Below the pieces are notes generated by a model. That model saw only the letters and a program-made list of their open reading frames with translations, was not told where the DNA came from and did no database searches. Of a DNA stretch of 60,182 nucleotides, positions 25,375 to 34,368 are shown piece after piece (the stretch's first letter is position 1; every line of letters starts with the position of its first letter). This stretch comes from CAYNHF01 sp964397045. GTDB lineage: Bacteria > Actinomycetota > Acidimicrobiia > Spongiisociales > UBA5794. The stretch spans positions 1 through 60,182 of the forward strand of contig CAYNHF010000020.1 in assembly GCA_964397045.1 (NCBI GenBank). Reading direction: 5' to 3'. Made by a program: the position numbers and the translations under genes.

Positions 25375-25483
25375 GATCGAATTGTAACGAGATGCCCGGC
25401 TAGGCCAGCCCCCGCGGCCGCCCGGGGGGTCGATGGCCCCAGTCAAGAGACATGCCGGGCTCGCGACGTTCTACACTTACCCC

Positions 25484-25828
25484 ATGAAGAAATTCACCAT
25501 TTTGCTCGCCCTCGCGATTGCGGCAGGCGCAGTCATCGCTTACTTGACCCGTGAGCAAATGCTGCCGACGCCTGAGACGTCACATGAGCCGCCACCAAAG
25601 CTCCGGCCTGCACCCACTCCAGAACCAGCGGAAGCGGTGGACGCCCCGGAATCCACCGACGACCTCACCGAAGTGAAGGGAATCGGGCCGACCTACGCAG
25701 CGAGGCTCGCTGCGATGTCCATTACTACAAGGGCCGCTCTGGCGACGGCCGACCCTCATGAGGTAGCGGAACGCGTCGGGACCAGCCCGGCCACGGTCAA
25801 GGCCTGGCAAGCAGACGTCACCCAGTGA
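25484..25828 (+). CDS. Membrane-anchored helix-hairpin-helix protein
   Basis: This 114-residue protein has an N-terminal membrane segment (about 4-20), a proline- and glutamate-rich linker (PETSHEPPPKLRPAPTPEPA) and a C-terminal domain LTEVKGIGPTYAARLAAMSITTRAALATADP. The last matches the helix-hairpin-helix domain also seen in DUF4332 and in ribosomal-protein-like fusions, a fold that usually binds DNA or mediates protein contacts. The start at 25484 is chosen because MKKFTILLAL begins the membrane segment. Its stop overlaps the rlmN start by 4 bp. Confidence 0.75.
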   Translation: MKKFTILLALAIAAGAVIAYLTREQMLPTPETSHEPPPKLRPAPTPEPAEAVDAPESTDDLTEVKGIGPTYAARLAAMSITTRAALATADPHEVAERVGTSPATVKAWQADVTQ

Positions 25829-26949
25829 CGCCGGAAGCCAGGGCCGAATCACCCGGCCCGGCAGCCAGCCTCTACACCCCTCAACCGGAGGCCCTCTCCA
25901 GCCTCTTTCCGGAAGAGCCTGCCTACCGCAGCAGCCAGATCCACGAGTGGCTCTATGACCATCCAGTGCTCTCTGCAGACTCCATGACCAATCTGCCCAA
26001 GGTCCTGCGCGAGTCGTTGCGGGACCGTCTCTGGCCCTTCACGGTGGAGATTGCTCAAACTGCAGACGCCACTGCAACCCGCAAGTGGCTCTTCCGCACC
26101 CCAGACGGCAACTCGATCGAGTCGGTGCTGATGGGGTACCCGAAGCGCATGACCCTATGTATCTCGTCTCAAGCAGGCTGCGCGATGGCGTGCACCTTCT
26201 GCGCTACCGGGCAGTTCGGATTCGAGCGCCAACTCGATGCCGGAGAGATCGTGGCCCAAGTCGCATATGCGGAAGCTCACCTGGCGAAACACCCCATGCC
26301 TGGATCACCCGCGCGGGTCACCAATGTGGTCTTCATGGGAATGGGTGAACCACTCGCCAACTACGACAGGGTTCGCGAGTCCCTGCGCCGTATGATCGAC
26401 GTCATGGGCAGGTCGGCGCGCTCGATCACCGTCTCCACAGTCGGAGTCGTACCCGGAATGCTCCGCTTGGCCGATGAACCCTGGCAAGTCAACCTTGCGG
26501 TGAGTCTGCACGCTGCAGACAACGACCTGCGATCGCAGCTCGTCCCTCTCAACAAGCGGTATCCGCTTGAAGACGTCCTGGCGGCAGCCCGCCACTACTT
26601 CGAAACCAAAGGCAGACGTATCTCGATCGAGTGGACCCTCATTGCGGGCAAGAACGACACACCCGACCAAGCCAACCAGCTGGCACGGATCGCGCGGCGC
26701 CTCGGTGCCCACATCAACGTCATCGCCCTCAATCCCACTCCGCTCAGCCCGGACCGGCCACCCAGCTCCGCCATCGTTCACGACTTCCTGGCGACTCTGG
26801 AGGATGCGGGCGCCAACGTCACCCTTCGCGACACGAGGGGACAAGAGATCGACGCAGCATGTGGGCAGCTGCGAGTCCGGGCCGCGATACTCGGCCCGGA
26901 ACCGGCACGACCAGGTAGCGGTAGCCTTGCCGGGACTGCGAAGGAGTGA
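25825..26949 (+). CDS. rlmN: Dual-specificity RNA methyltransferase RlmN
   Basis: This 374-residue radical-SAM enzyme methylates C2 of A2503 in 23S rRNA and A37 in some tRNAs. The cluster motif is CAMACTFC (Cys119, Cys123, Cys126). GMGEPLANYD and SISIEWTLI-type regions (here RRISIEWTLIAGKND) are characteristic. The catalytic C-terminal Cys lies in EIDAACGQL (about 355), and the methyl-carrying Cys of the family is the one near 119-123. The GTG start overlaps the HHH gene by 4 bp. A peroxiredoxin gene follows almost at once. Identification is secure. Confidence 0.96.
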   Translation: MTPEARAESPGPAASLYTPQPEALSSLFPEEPAYRSSQIHEWLYDHPVLSADSMTNLPKVLRESLRDRLWPFTVEIAQTADATATRKWLFRTPDGNSIESVLMGYPKRMTLCISSQAGCAMACTFCATGQFGFERQLDAGEIVAQVAYAEAHLAKHPMPGSPARVTNVVFMGMGEPLANYDRVRESLRRMIDVMGRSARSITVSTVGVVPGMLRLADEPWQVNLAVSLHAADNDLRSQLVPLNKRYPLEDVLAAARHYFETKGRRISIEWTLIAGKNDTPDQANQLARIARRLGAHINVIALNPTPLSPDRPPSSAIVHDFLATLEDAGANVTLRDTRGQEIDAACGQLRVRAAILGPEPARPGSGSLAGTAKE

Positions 26950-26951
26950 TC

Positions 26952-27416
26952 ATGAGGCTGGAAACGGGAGAAACTGCACCGTTCTTCTCGAGAATCGACG
27001 ACACCGGGCGCGACGTCACATTGGGCGACTACGCAGGTCACAGCCTCGTTGTGTACTTCTATCCCAAAGCGTTCACCCCGGGGTGTACAACCGAGTCCTG
27101 CGACTTTCGAGATCGCCACGAGGCCTTCTACGCCTTGGGATACGAGATCCTCGGGGTCAGCCCGGACCCGATCGAGCGCCTGGAGCGCTTCCGAGCCGAG
27201 CATTCACTGCCGTTTCACCTGCTCAGCGATGAGGATCACTCGATGGCTCAAGCCTATGGGGCCTGGGGAACGAAACAGAACTATGGCCGGGAGTACCAGG
27301 GCATCATCCGCTCCACCATCGTCATCGATGCCGCAGGTAAGGTCGAATATGCCTGGTACAACGTGCGGGCCAAAGGTCATGCCGATCGCGTGGCCAAGGA
27401 TCTGGTTACAACCTGA
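26952..27416 (+). CDS. bcp: Thioredoxin-dependent peroxiredoxin, BCP type
   Basis: This 154-residue AhpC/TSA-fold peroxiredoxin reduces peroxides with electrons from thioredoxin. The peroxidatic motif is FYPKAFTPGCTTESCDF with Cys45 and the resolving Cys50, the spacing of the BCP/PrxQ class. Arg in RSTIVIDAAG belongs to the active-site pocket. ATG 26952 lies six bases after AAGGAG. It directly follows rlmN and probably shares its transcript. Unlike the AhpD-like gene, both cysteines are normal codons. Confidence 0.94.
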   Translation: MRLETGETAPFFSRIDDTGRDVTLGDYAGHSLVVYFYPKAFTPGCTTESCDFRDRHEAFYALGYEILGVSPDPIERLERFRAEHSLPFHLLSDEDHSMAQAYGAWGTKQNYGREYQGIIRSTIVIDAAGKVEYAWYNVRAKGHADRVAKDLVTT

Positions 27417-27567
27417 CCCATCCCGAGATGGTCCACCACGTTGTGATCTGGGTCGACCGACTCATTTGCCGCACGAGAGGTTTCCCTCGTTGGTTGACGC
27501 TTCTACAGTCTGACGTGGAAAGGGGGGGAGCCTTTCATGCGCGAGAGACTCGATCGGCAGGGGGACC

Positions 27568-28449
27568 GTGAAATCCATTCGTAAAGCTGTATTCCCCGTC
27601 GGGGGGCGGGGGACCCGGTTCCTGCCGGCGACCAAGGTCTTGCCGAAGGAAATGCTGCCCATCGTGGACAAACCTCTGATCGAGTATGCCGTCGAGGAGG
27701 CCAGGGCGGCAGGTCTCGATGAGATGATCTTCGTGACGGGTCGTGGCAAGTCGACCATCGAAGACCACTTCGACGCCCATACCGAGCTCGAATCTGCACT
27801 TGAAGCTGCAGAGCAATCGCTCGAAGTGGACTCGATCAACGGCCAGGCCCAACCAGGCGAAATCGCCTACGTAAGACAGATGGAGCCGCTGGGCCTCGGA
27901 CACGCCGTGTGGTGCGCCAGAAAACTACTGCGAGATGAGCCATTCGCGGTGATTCTCGCCGACGATCTCCTCCAATCCGACCGACCTACGATCGGTGACC
28001 TGATCGAAGTCCACCAGGACTACGGAGGCAATGTGGTGGCGTTGATGAACGTCGCGGATGATGAGACGGATCGCTACGGCATCGTCAACGGCGGCGTCAT
28101 CGGCGATCGCATCGTCGAAGTCTCCGGCCTTGTGGAGAAGCCACCGGTTGGCACCGCCCCCTCCAACCTCGCCATCGTCGGTCGGTATGTGCTGCAACCT
28201 GAGGTCCTCGACTATCTGGCGCGGGGGCACCGCGGCTCCGGCGGTGAGATCCAGCTCACCGATGCCATGGCCGAGATGATCGGCAAATCGCCATTTCACG
28301 GACTTCGCATCGACGCCACTCGCTTCGACTGCGGCAGCAGACTTGGTTGGCTCGAGGCCAACGTGGCTTTCGGACTCGAGCGACGCGACATGGGCGACGT
28401 GCGCGGGACCCTGCAGCGCCTGCTCGATGCCTATGAGGGAACGGTTTGA
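27568..28449 (+). CDS. galU: UTP-glucose-1-phosphate uridylyltransferase
   Basis: This 293-residue enzyme makes UDP-glucose from UTP and glucose-1-phosphate for glycan and trehalose synthesis. The nucleotide-binding start is AVFPVGGRGTRFLPATKVLPKEML, in which GxGTRxLPxTKxxPKEML is diagnostic of GalU. VEKPPVGTAPSNLAIVGRYVL is the usual substrate loop. The GTG start follows CAGGGGG. It heads a plus-strand run with transaldolase and glucose-6-phosphate isomerase, all acting around glucose-6-phosphate. Confidence 0.96.
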   Translation: MKSIRKAVFPVGGRGTRFLPATKVLPKEMLPIVDKPLIEYAVEEARAAGLDEMIFVTGRGKSTIEDHFDAHTELESALEAAEQSLEVDSINGQAQPGEIAYVRQMEPLGLGHAVWCARKLLRDEPFAVILADDLLQSDRPTIGDLIEVHQDYGGNVVALMNVADDETDRYGIVNGGVIGDRIVEVSGLVEKPPVGTAPSNLAIVGRYVLQPEVLDYLARGHRGSGGEIQLTDAMAEMIGKSPFHGLRIDATRFDCGSRLGWLEANVAFGLERRDMGDVRGTLQRLLDAYEGTV

Positions 28450-28500
28450 TCGTCCCGGGGACTTGCTAGCTTCCAGCGGACAGGCGACAGAGATTGGCTG

Positions 28501-28534
28501 GTGCCCGTCTTTCCCGATTCCGACGGGCGGGCAC
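28501..28534 (+). promoter_or_regulatory. Hairpin in the transaldolase leader
   Basis: GTGC and CCGTC (28501-28509) can pair with GACGG and GCAC (28522-28534) with a small bulge. The hairpin lies between galU and the transaldolase start codon. No U-run follows, so it is more likely a leader or processing structure than a terminator. Confidence 0.35.
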
Positions 28535-28554
28535 CCACCGAAGGGATCATTCAC

Positions 28555-29652
28555 ATGACCAAGCTTCAAGATCTATACGTGAACGGGCAGTCCGTTTGGC
28601 TCGACTTCATACGACGGGACATGCTCAGGAGCGGTGAACTCGCAGACTTGGTTTCCGCTGGGGTCCGTGGCCTCACCAGCAACCCGACCATCTTCGAACA
28701 GGCCATCTCGGGTTCCGATGCCTACGACGACCAGATCGCAGAGATCATCGAGCAGTCGCCCGATGCCGGCACCGGAGCCGTCTTCGAGGAACTGGCGGTG
28801 GTGGACATCCGTGGAGCGGCAGATGAGCTGCGAGGTGTGTACGACGCATCGGACGGCGCGGACGGATTCGTGAGCCTGGAGGTGTCGCCACATCTCGCCC
28901 ACGACGCCAAGGGGACAGTGGCAGACGCCCGGCGACTGTGGGAGTGGGTGGATCGGCCCAACCTCATGATCAAGGTCCCCGCGACGCCTGCCGGCATTCC
29001 TGCTCAGGAGGAGCTGTTGGCAGGGGGCATCAACGTCAATTCGACCCTCATGTTCTCGCTGGCCGACTACGAAGCTGTGGCCCAGGCTCACATTCGTGGT
29101 CTGCGCCGATCATCCGACCCGACCGGTACTGCTTCCGTTGCCTCGTTCTTCGTCAGCCGAGTCGACTCCAAAGCGGATGCGGCTCTCGAAAAGAACGGGA
29201 GCCCGGATGCGGTGGCGCTGCGCGGCAAGATTGCCGTTGCCAACGCCAAGCTCGCGTACCGCCGCTTCCAGGAGCTCTACCTCGGCGATAGTTTCGCCGA
29301 CCTGGCCGCCGCCGGAGCCCGTCCGCAACGGGTGCTGTGGGCTTCGACTTCCACCAAGAATCCTGAGTATCGCGATGTCCTGTACGTGGAGGATCTCATT
29401 GGTCCGGACACCGTCAACACGATGCCCCCCGCAACCATTGAAGCGTTCAGCGATCATGGTGTGATCGACCCGGATGCGCTCACAACCGGCGTCATCAACG
29501 CAGCCGACCAGATTGCGACCCTCACTCGGCTCGGGATCGATTTCGATGAGATCGCAATTGAGTTGCAGCGCGACGGCGTAGTGGCCTTTGCCGATTCGTT
29601 CGATGACCTCCTCCGCGCCCTGGACGTGAAGATCAGCGAGCTACGCCGGTGA
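28555..29652 (+). CDS. tal: Transaldolase
   Basis: This 365-residue enzyme transfers a dihydroxyacetone unit between sugar phosphates in the pentose phosphate pathway. The N-terminus MTKLQDLYVNGQSVWLDFIRRDML and GLTSNPTIFEQAI are typical of the longer actinobacterial and cyanobacterial form. The Schiff-base lysine is in NLMIKVPATPAG. Later blocks include INVNSTLMFSL and LWASTSTKNPEYRDVLYVEDLIG. The ATG at 28555 has GAAGGGA upstream. Its stop overlaps the GTG of pgi by 4 bp. In some relatives these two proteins are a single fusion. Confidence 0.96.
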   Translation: MTKLQDLYVNGQSVWLDFIRRDMLRSGELADLVSAGVRGLTSNPTIFEQAISGSDAYDDQIAEIIEQSPDAGTGAVFEELAVVDIRGAADELRGVYDASDGADGFVSLEVSPHLAHDAKGTVADARRLWEWVDRPNLMIKVPATPAGIPAQEELLAGGINVNSTLMFSLADYEAVAQAHIRGLRRSSDPTGTASVASFFVSRVDSKADAALEKNGSPDAVALRGKIAVANAKLAYRRFQELYLGDSFADLAAAGARPQRVLWASTSTKNPEYRDVLYVEDLIGPDTVNTMPPATIEAFSDHGVIDPDALTTGVINAADQIATLTRLGIDFDEIAIELQRDGVVAFADSFDDLLRALDVKISELRR

Positions 29653-31307
29653 GCGTGGAACTCGATGTGCGTCTCGGCGCCTACTCGGGTGCAGTTCGCA
29701 GCCGATTGAGTGCCTGGGATCTGGCTGGCTTCGCCGAACGCTTGTGGTTGAAGGATCCCACGCTGTGGTTCCCCGAACCAGAACCTGAGATTACCGACCG
29801 TCTCGGGTGGCTTGATCTCGCCGAGCGGTTCGGTCGCCAACTCGATGAGCTGCAAGCCTTCGGCGAGGAAATCGCAGCCGAAGGCTTCACGCACGCCGTA
29901 GTACTCGGCATGGGCGGTTCCAGCCTGGCTCCGGAGGTGTACGCCGCGCTGCTCGGGTCGAAACCAGCGATGCCCGAGCTTCTGATCCTTGATTCCACTC
30001 ATCCCAGCGCCGTCGCGGCGATCGCGGCACAGGTCGACCCCGCGTCAACGCTCTACATCGTGGCATCCAAGTCGGGAGGCACCCTGGAGACGCTTTCGTT
30101 CTTCAGGTATTTCTGGGCCGCAGTCTCCGACGTCTCAGGCACGCCCGGCAGGCACTTCGTTGCGATCACGGACGCCGGCAGTGGACTGCAGCGCCTCGCG
30201 ACCGAGCGCGGATTCCGGCGGACCTTCATTGCGCCGAGTGATGTGGGCGGTCGATACTCCGCCCTGACCGAATTCGGCCTGGTGCCGGCTGCCCTCATCG
30301 GGGCGGACTTGGCGGCAATGCAGCGCGCCGCCGCCGCCATGGCCGACCGTCTCGGACCCGAGGTGCCTTCCTCTGCGAACGATGGGCTACTCATCGGAGC
30401 CATGCTGGGCGAATTGGCGCTGGACGGACGCGACAAGGTCACGTTCCTCACGACGGAAGACTACGCGGCCTTTCCCGCCTGGATCGAACAGCTGATTGCA
30501 GAATCGACCGGGAAGGAACAGCGGGGCATCGTGCCGATCGGCGGCGAGCCCGCTCCGGCCGACGTGAGTGAATACGGTGATGATCGAGTGTTCGTTCTGA
30601 TCCAGGGGCCCGATAGGTCCTTGGCGGAACTAGCCAATCGGCTGGAGGTCGCCGCCCAACCAGTGCTGGTGATCACCCTCGGTGACCCGACCGAGATCGG
30701 TGCCGTGATGCTCCTCCTCGAGGTTGCCGTGGCGGCCGCAGGGGCGATCATCGGGATTCATCCGTTCAATCAGCCGGATGTGCAACTGGCGAAGGACCTC
30801 GCGGGGCGGGCAATGTCGGGCTCGCTCGATACGAGCAGGGTCGTCGAGTTGGAAGCGACCCAGCCCGACCTCGTCGATGTGCTCGCCGAATGGCTCGAGG
30901 AGGTCGGTCCGGGCGAGTACGTCGGGATCCACGCTTGGCTCGAGCCCAGTGACGTCTACCGCAAGGTGCTCGAATCGGCCAGGCTCGAAGTGCGCAACGC
31001 TCGCGGTGTCGCCACCACGGTCGACTTTGGCCCGCGGTTCCTCCACTCCACCGGACAGCTTCACAAAGGAGGCCCCAACAGCGGGAGGTTCATCCAGATC
31101 ATCGACCACCCCGCCACCGAACTCCCGGTGCCGGAGACCGAATACAGCTTCGCCGACCTGGTCGGCGCTCAGGCTCTCGGTGACAATCAGGCATTGGTGA
31201 GTCGCGACCGGCGGGTCGTACTCGTGTGCCTCGGAGAAGACGGCCGGGAGGCCCTCAATACGGTTGCTGCTGCCATGACCGAAGCGGCCAAACGTGACCC
31301 GGCCTGA
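29649..31307 (+). CDS. pgi: Glucose-6-phosphate isomerase
   Basis: This 552-residue isomerase interconverts glucose-6-phosphate and fructose-6-phosphate. It has two SIS sugar-phosphate-binding domains. The first holds VVLGMGGSSLAPEV and SKSGGTLETLS. The second region has GIHPFNQPDVQLAK and LHKGGPNSGRFIQ with the active-site Lys and His. It matches the divergent isomerase found as the second half of bifunctional transaldolase/isomerase proteins and is not the classical E. coli type. The GTG start overlaps transaldolase by 4 bp, so the pair is cotranslated. Confidence 0.93.
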   Translation: MSVELDVRLGAYSGAVRSRLSAWDLAGFAERLWLKDPTLWFPEPEPEITDRLGWLDLAERFGRQLDELQAFGEEIAAEGFTHAVVLGMGGSSLAPEVYAALLGSKPAMPELLILDSTHPSAVAAIAAQVDPASTLYIVASKSGGTLETLSFFRYFWAAVSDVSGTPGRHFVAITDAGSGLQRLATERGFRRTFIAPSDVGGRYSALTEFGLVPAALIGADLAAMQRAAAAMADRLGPEVPSSANDGLLIGAMLGELALDGRDKVTFLTTEDYAAFPAWIEQLIAESTGKEQRGIVPIGGEPAPADVSEYGDDRVFVLIQGPDRSLAELANRLEVAAQPVLVITLGDPTEIGAVMLLLEVAVAAAGAIIGIHPFNQPDVQLAKDLAGRAMSGSLDTSRVVELEATQPDLVDVLAEWLEEVGPGEYVGIHAWLEPSDVYRKVLESARLEVRNARGVATTVDFGPRFLHSTGQLHKGGPNSGRFIQIIDHPATELPVPETEYSFADLVGAQALGDNQALVSRDRRVVLVCLGEDGREALNTVAAAMTEAAKRDPA

Positions 31308-31348
31308 GGAAACCTCGCATCTGGTCCTCACGAACGATTCCACCCGCA

Positions 31349-31822
31349 ATGAATGATGAGCCGGTCCCGGTAGACGGATTCTCGAACCACCCTGGTGCCC
31401 CTGGGCCCGGTGCGGAACACGCGGGACCGCCGGACGCGCTGCGGATGCCAACGCTCGTCTTCTCTGGCCTCTTCGGGTTCGTCCTTCTGATACTGACGGT
31501 GGCGGCCGTCGCCACGTACGTTCAGAACAACGCTCGCTTCAATGAGTGGAAAGACCAACTCGCGGAGCATTCCCTCCCTGCAGGCACCACACTCGTCGAG
31601 TCCGACAGTCGGTTTGGAAAGCTATGGGGTCTGGGCGAGCACTGCGACGGGGAAATGTGGGTCGTCCTCATTGGTGACGTCAGCCGGGAGCAATTGGAGG
31701 AGCACTACCTGGACATCACCAACGTTGTGGCGAAACGCGAGTCAGAGGAGCCGGAAACGTGGCGGGTGTCGGTGCTACGTACCCACATCGGGCCTGCAGG
31801 TCTGGATCCACGATGTCGCTGA
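31349..31822 (+). CDS. Small single-pass membrane protein, unknown
   Basis: This 157-residue protein has a proline- and glycine-rich N-terminal tail of about 33 residues, one membrane helix (about 37-58, LVFSGLFGFVLLILTVAAVATYV) and an extracytoplasmic domain with VESDSRFGKLWGLGEHCDGEMWVVLIGDVSREQLEEHY. Two cysteines there could form a disulfide. No family is recognised. It sits between pgi and a HAD hydrolase on the same strand. Confidence 0.65.
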   Translation: MNDEPVPVDGFSNHPGAPGPGAEHAGPPDALRMPTLVFSGLFGFVLLILTVAAVATYVQNNARFNEWKDQLAEHSLPAGTTLVESDSRFGKLWGLGEHCDGEMWVVLIGDVSREQLEEHYLDITNVVAKRESEEPETWRVSVLRTHIGPAGLDPRCR

Positions 31823-31871
31823 TCCACATCGCGAGTCACTACCAACTCGCCACCCAAACCGAGGCTGGGCC

Positions 31872-32501
31872 ATGACGTACCCAACCCAGGCACCGACAGC
31901 GCCGTCTGCCCTGTTCTTCGACCTCGGTGGAGTGATCCTCACCAACGGCTGGGATCGGGTGTGCCGCCGCCAGGTCATCGACCAACTCGGTCTGGACTGG
32001 GAGGAGTTCGCCGATCGCCATGACTTCGTGGCTCACGACTTCGAGATCGGCAGAATCTCACTCGCCCACTACCTGGAACGAACCATCTTTTACCGGCCCC
32101 GCGAGTTCTCGGCCGAGGACTTCACGGCGGCAATGTTTGCGGCGTCAACCAACCTCCCCGGTTCTCTACAACTCCTCGCCGACCTTGCAGTCACCGGGAT
32201 CTTGCTGGTGACTCTCAACAACGAGTCACGGGAACTGAACGAACACCGGATCGACCGCTTCGGACTGCATCGTTACTTCAAGGTGTTCCTCAGTTCGTGC
32301 TATTTGGGAGTCAAGAAACCAGAGCTCGAGATCTACCGCCTCGCGCTCGACGTGATTCAGCGCCCCGCGGCAGAATGCCTCTTCGTAGACGATCGCGACC
32401 TGAACCTCGAGTGCGCACGCGATGTTGGCCTTCCAGGTATCAGGTTCGAGTCCGCCGACCAGCTTCGCTCCGAGCTCGTAGCTCGCGGGATTCTCGCGTG
32501 A
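31872..32501 (+). CDS. HAD-superfamily hydrolase
   Basis: This 209-residue HAD hydrolase has motif I FFDLGGVIL with nucleophile Asp17, a motif often seen in the subfamily IA proteins annotated as epoxide-hydrolase- or haloacid-dehalogenase-like. Motif II is LVTLNNESREL, motif III KKPELEIY, and motif IV VDDRDLNLECARDVG. A helical cap lies at about 40-90. The usual second Asp of DxD is Gly here, which occurs in this group. The substrate is probably a small phosphorylated metabolite. The ATG at 31872 is followed by a low-complexity Pro/Thr start. Confidence 0.87.
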   Translation: MTYPTQAPTAPSALFFDLGGVILTNGWDRVCRRQVIDQLGLDWEEFADRHDFVAHDFEIGRISLAHYLERTIFYRPREFSAEDFTAAMFAASTNLPGSLQLLADLAVTGILLVTLNNESRELNEHRIDRFGLHRYFKVFLSSCYLGVKKPELEIYRLALDVIQRPAAECLFVDDRDLNLECARDVGLPGIRFESADQLRSELVARGILA

Positions 32502-32551
32502 CGGGCTCCGTTGGCGCTGTGTCGATCACGTGAGCTGGGTAGATTCAACCC

Positions 32552-33241
32552 ATGAGCAACCGATACTTCACTCCGAAACTGTTCGCCTTCCTGCGTGAGT
32601 TGGCGGACAACAACGACCGGGAGTGGTTCAAGGCGCACAAGGCGGAATACGTCGCCAATGTGCAGGAACCAGCCCTCGACTTCATCAATGATTTCGCGGC
32701 GCCACTCAAATCAATCTCGACTCACTTCGTCGCAGACTCGCGAACCGTCGGAGGTTCGCTATTCCGAATCCATCGCGACACCAGATTCGCCAAAGACAAG
32801 ACGCCGTACAAAACACACACCGGGATCCAATTCCGACACTTCCTGACGCGAGAGAACGTCCATGCCCCCGGCTACTACCTGCACCTCGAACCCGGCAACG
32901 TATTTGCGGCTCTGGGCATGTGGCGGCCAGAAACAAGACACGCCTACGACATCCGGCACCTCATTGCAGACGAACCTGCGCGCTGGAAACGAGCGGCTCA
33001 CGGCAAGGTGTTCGCCGACCTGTACTCGCTAGAGGGAGATTCGCTGAAGCGCCCTCCCACCGGGTTCGATGCCGATGATCCGCTCATCGATGACCTCAAG
33101 CGAAAGGACTTCATCGCTTCGTCCCGCCTCACGCAGGGGTACGTGACGTCGACGACGTTTCTCGATGACTACGCGGCGCTCTGCAAGAAGGGATCGCCGT
33201 TCATGCGGTTCCTGTGCGACGCCGTGGACGTGCCTTTCTAG
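32552..33241 (+). CDS. DUF2461 family protein
   Basis: This 229-residue soluble protein matches DUF2461 (TIGR02453). The N-terminus RYFTPKLFAFLRELADNNDREWFKAHK is followed by FRIHRDTRFAKDKTPYKTHTG and YYLHLEPGNVFAALGMWRPE. The family is widespread in bacteria, with no established function. The strongly conserved basic and aromatic residues suggest a ligand- or nucleic-acid-binding role. It is preceded by the HAD hydrolase gene with a 50-bp gap. Confidence 0.88.
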   Translation: MSNRYFTPKLFAFLRELADNNDREWFKAHKAEYVANVQEPALDFINDFAAPLKSISTHFVADSRTVGGSLFRIHRDTRFAKDKTPYKTHTGIQFRHFLTRENVHAPGYYLHLEPGNVFAALGMWRPETRHAYDIRHLIADEPARWKRAAHGKVFADLYSLEGDSLKRPPTGFDADDPLIDDLKRKDFIASSRLTQGYVTSTTFLDDYAALCKKGSPFMRFLCDAVDVPF

Positions 33242-33270
33242 CGACGCGCGCGCAGCAGGCTCGTCCCGAG

Positions 33271-33807
33271 TCATTCCACCGCAGCAATGACCGCGTCCGT
33301 CACCATGCCGGAACCACCCGTGATGCCATGATCACCCGGTGCCGACTGGCTGAAATCCAACCCGACACCGACGTCACGCTGTTCCTGTAGTGCCACTTCG
33401 AGGTGACTGATGTGCTCATCTTGAGCGGCGAGTCGATGTTCGAGCTGCTCCGCCAGCCCGTTGGCTGCCTGCAATTCGTCGAGGTCAATCGTCATCTGGG
33501 CCAGCGCGCCGTGCAGTTGCTCGAGTTCGGCCTGGGCCTCCCACGAAGCTGCTTTGGCGGCTTTGAGTTCTCGGAGCTGATCGTCGAGAATCGAATACGA
33601 GACCACCTCACGCCTCAGCTCATCTCGTTCGTCGAGCAAGACCGCGTAACCAGCTTCGAGACTGTCGATGCGCTCTCGGAGAAAGGGCGCTTCCTGGGGA
33701 GACCCATCGCGGGGCGGTCGATACGTCGCCCTCCCCATGAAGTAACCGATGAGACAGGCAGCGGCAGCGAGGACCACGATCTCCAGCGACGTCATCAAGG
33801 CAAACAT
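33271..33807 (-). CDS. Membrane-anchored coiled-coil protein
   Basis: This 178-residue protein has a membrane segment (about 6-24, EIVVLAAAACLIGYFMG) and then a long region rich in Glu, Leu, Ala and Arg with heptad character (about 40-145: ERIDSLEAGYAVLLDERDELRREV, QLEHRLAAQDEHISHLEVALQ). It should form a coiled coil on the cytoplasmic side. The tail is short and flexible. No named family is recognised. ATG 33807 follows GGAAGAG. Confidence 0.7.
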   Translation of the reverse strand: MFALMTSLEIVVLAAAACLIGYFMGRATYRPPRDGSPQEAPFLRERIDSLEAGYAVLLDERDELRREVVSYSILDDQLRELKAAKAASWEAQAELEQLHGALAQMTIDLDELQAANGLAEQLEHRLAAQDEHISHLEVALQEQRDVGVGLDFSQSAPGDHGITGGSGMVTDAVIAAVE

Positions 33808-33924
33808 CCAGGCTCTTCCTTCCAGCAGGCACGGACCAAGCCGATGAGCGTCGCGCACGTGGCTACCAACACCCCAGAGCGATCGTTGGCCCTCGAATCT
33901 TCTATCGGCAGAGACGCGCCAACA

Positions 33925-34368
33925 TCAAGGACTTGGTGGCGGTGGATCGAGAACCTGCCAGCCGGATATCGCGGCTGCGGGCACCTTCCAGAGCCAGTCG
34001 TGCTCGCTGAGCCCGATACCGGGGTCGCCACCCCAACCGCCATACTTCTGCCCCATCACCTCACCCACGATGCGCCGTTCGGCAGCGTCCGTCACATCAT
34101 GGGCGAATCCGATCCGCGCATCATTTCCGAATCGCACCTCGACCCGAGGCTCAGCCAGCAGGTTGCGATACCAGTCTGCCGCGGGACCGTTGCCTGAAAT
34201 GAGATACAGCGTCTCCTGTTTCACCCCGAACCACATCTCGATGTCGTGCGGCCTACCGGTAGCGCGGCCTACGGTTACCAGACGGCAGACATCGTGCGCC
34301 GCGTAACCCGTGAGAAAGTACCGGTTCGACGGGTCCCCTCCGGCCCGCCCGAACCCGTCACTCGTCAT
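33925..34368 (-). CDS. F420-type deazaflavin-dependent nitroreductase-family protein
   Basis: This 147-residue split-barrel protein is of the DDN family (PF04075), whose members use reduced cofactor F420 to reduce quinones or nitro-aromatics. The core is LVTVGRATGRPHDIEMWFG then LYLISGNGPAADWYRNL and PRVEVRFG, which is family consensus. It is evidence, together with the LLM protein at 39939, that the organism makes F420. ATG 34368 lies 11 bp inside the end of the nitrilase gene, so the two are cotranscribed. Confidence 0.87.
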   Translation of the reverse strand: MTSDGFGRAGGDPSNRYFLTGYAAHDVCRLVTVGRATGRPHDIEMWFGVKQETLYLISGNGPAADWYRNLLAEPRVEVRFGNDARIGFAHDVTDAAERRIVGEVMGQKYGGWGGDPGIGLSEHDWLWKVPAAAISGWQVLDPPPPSP

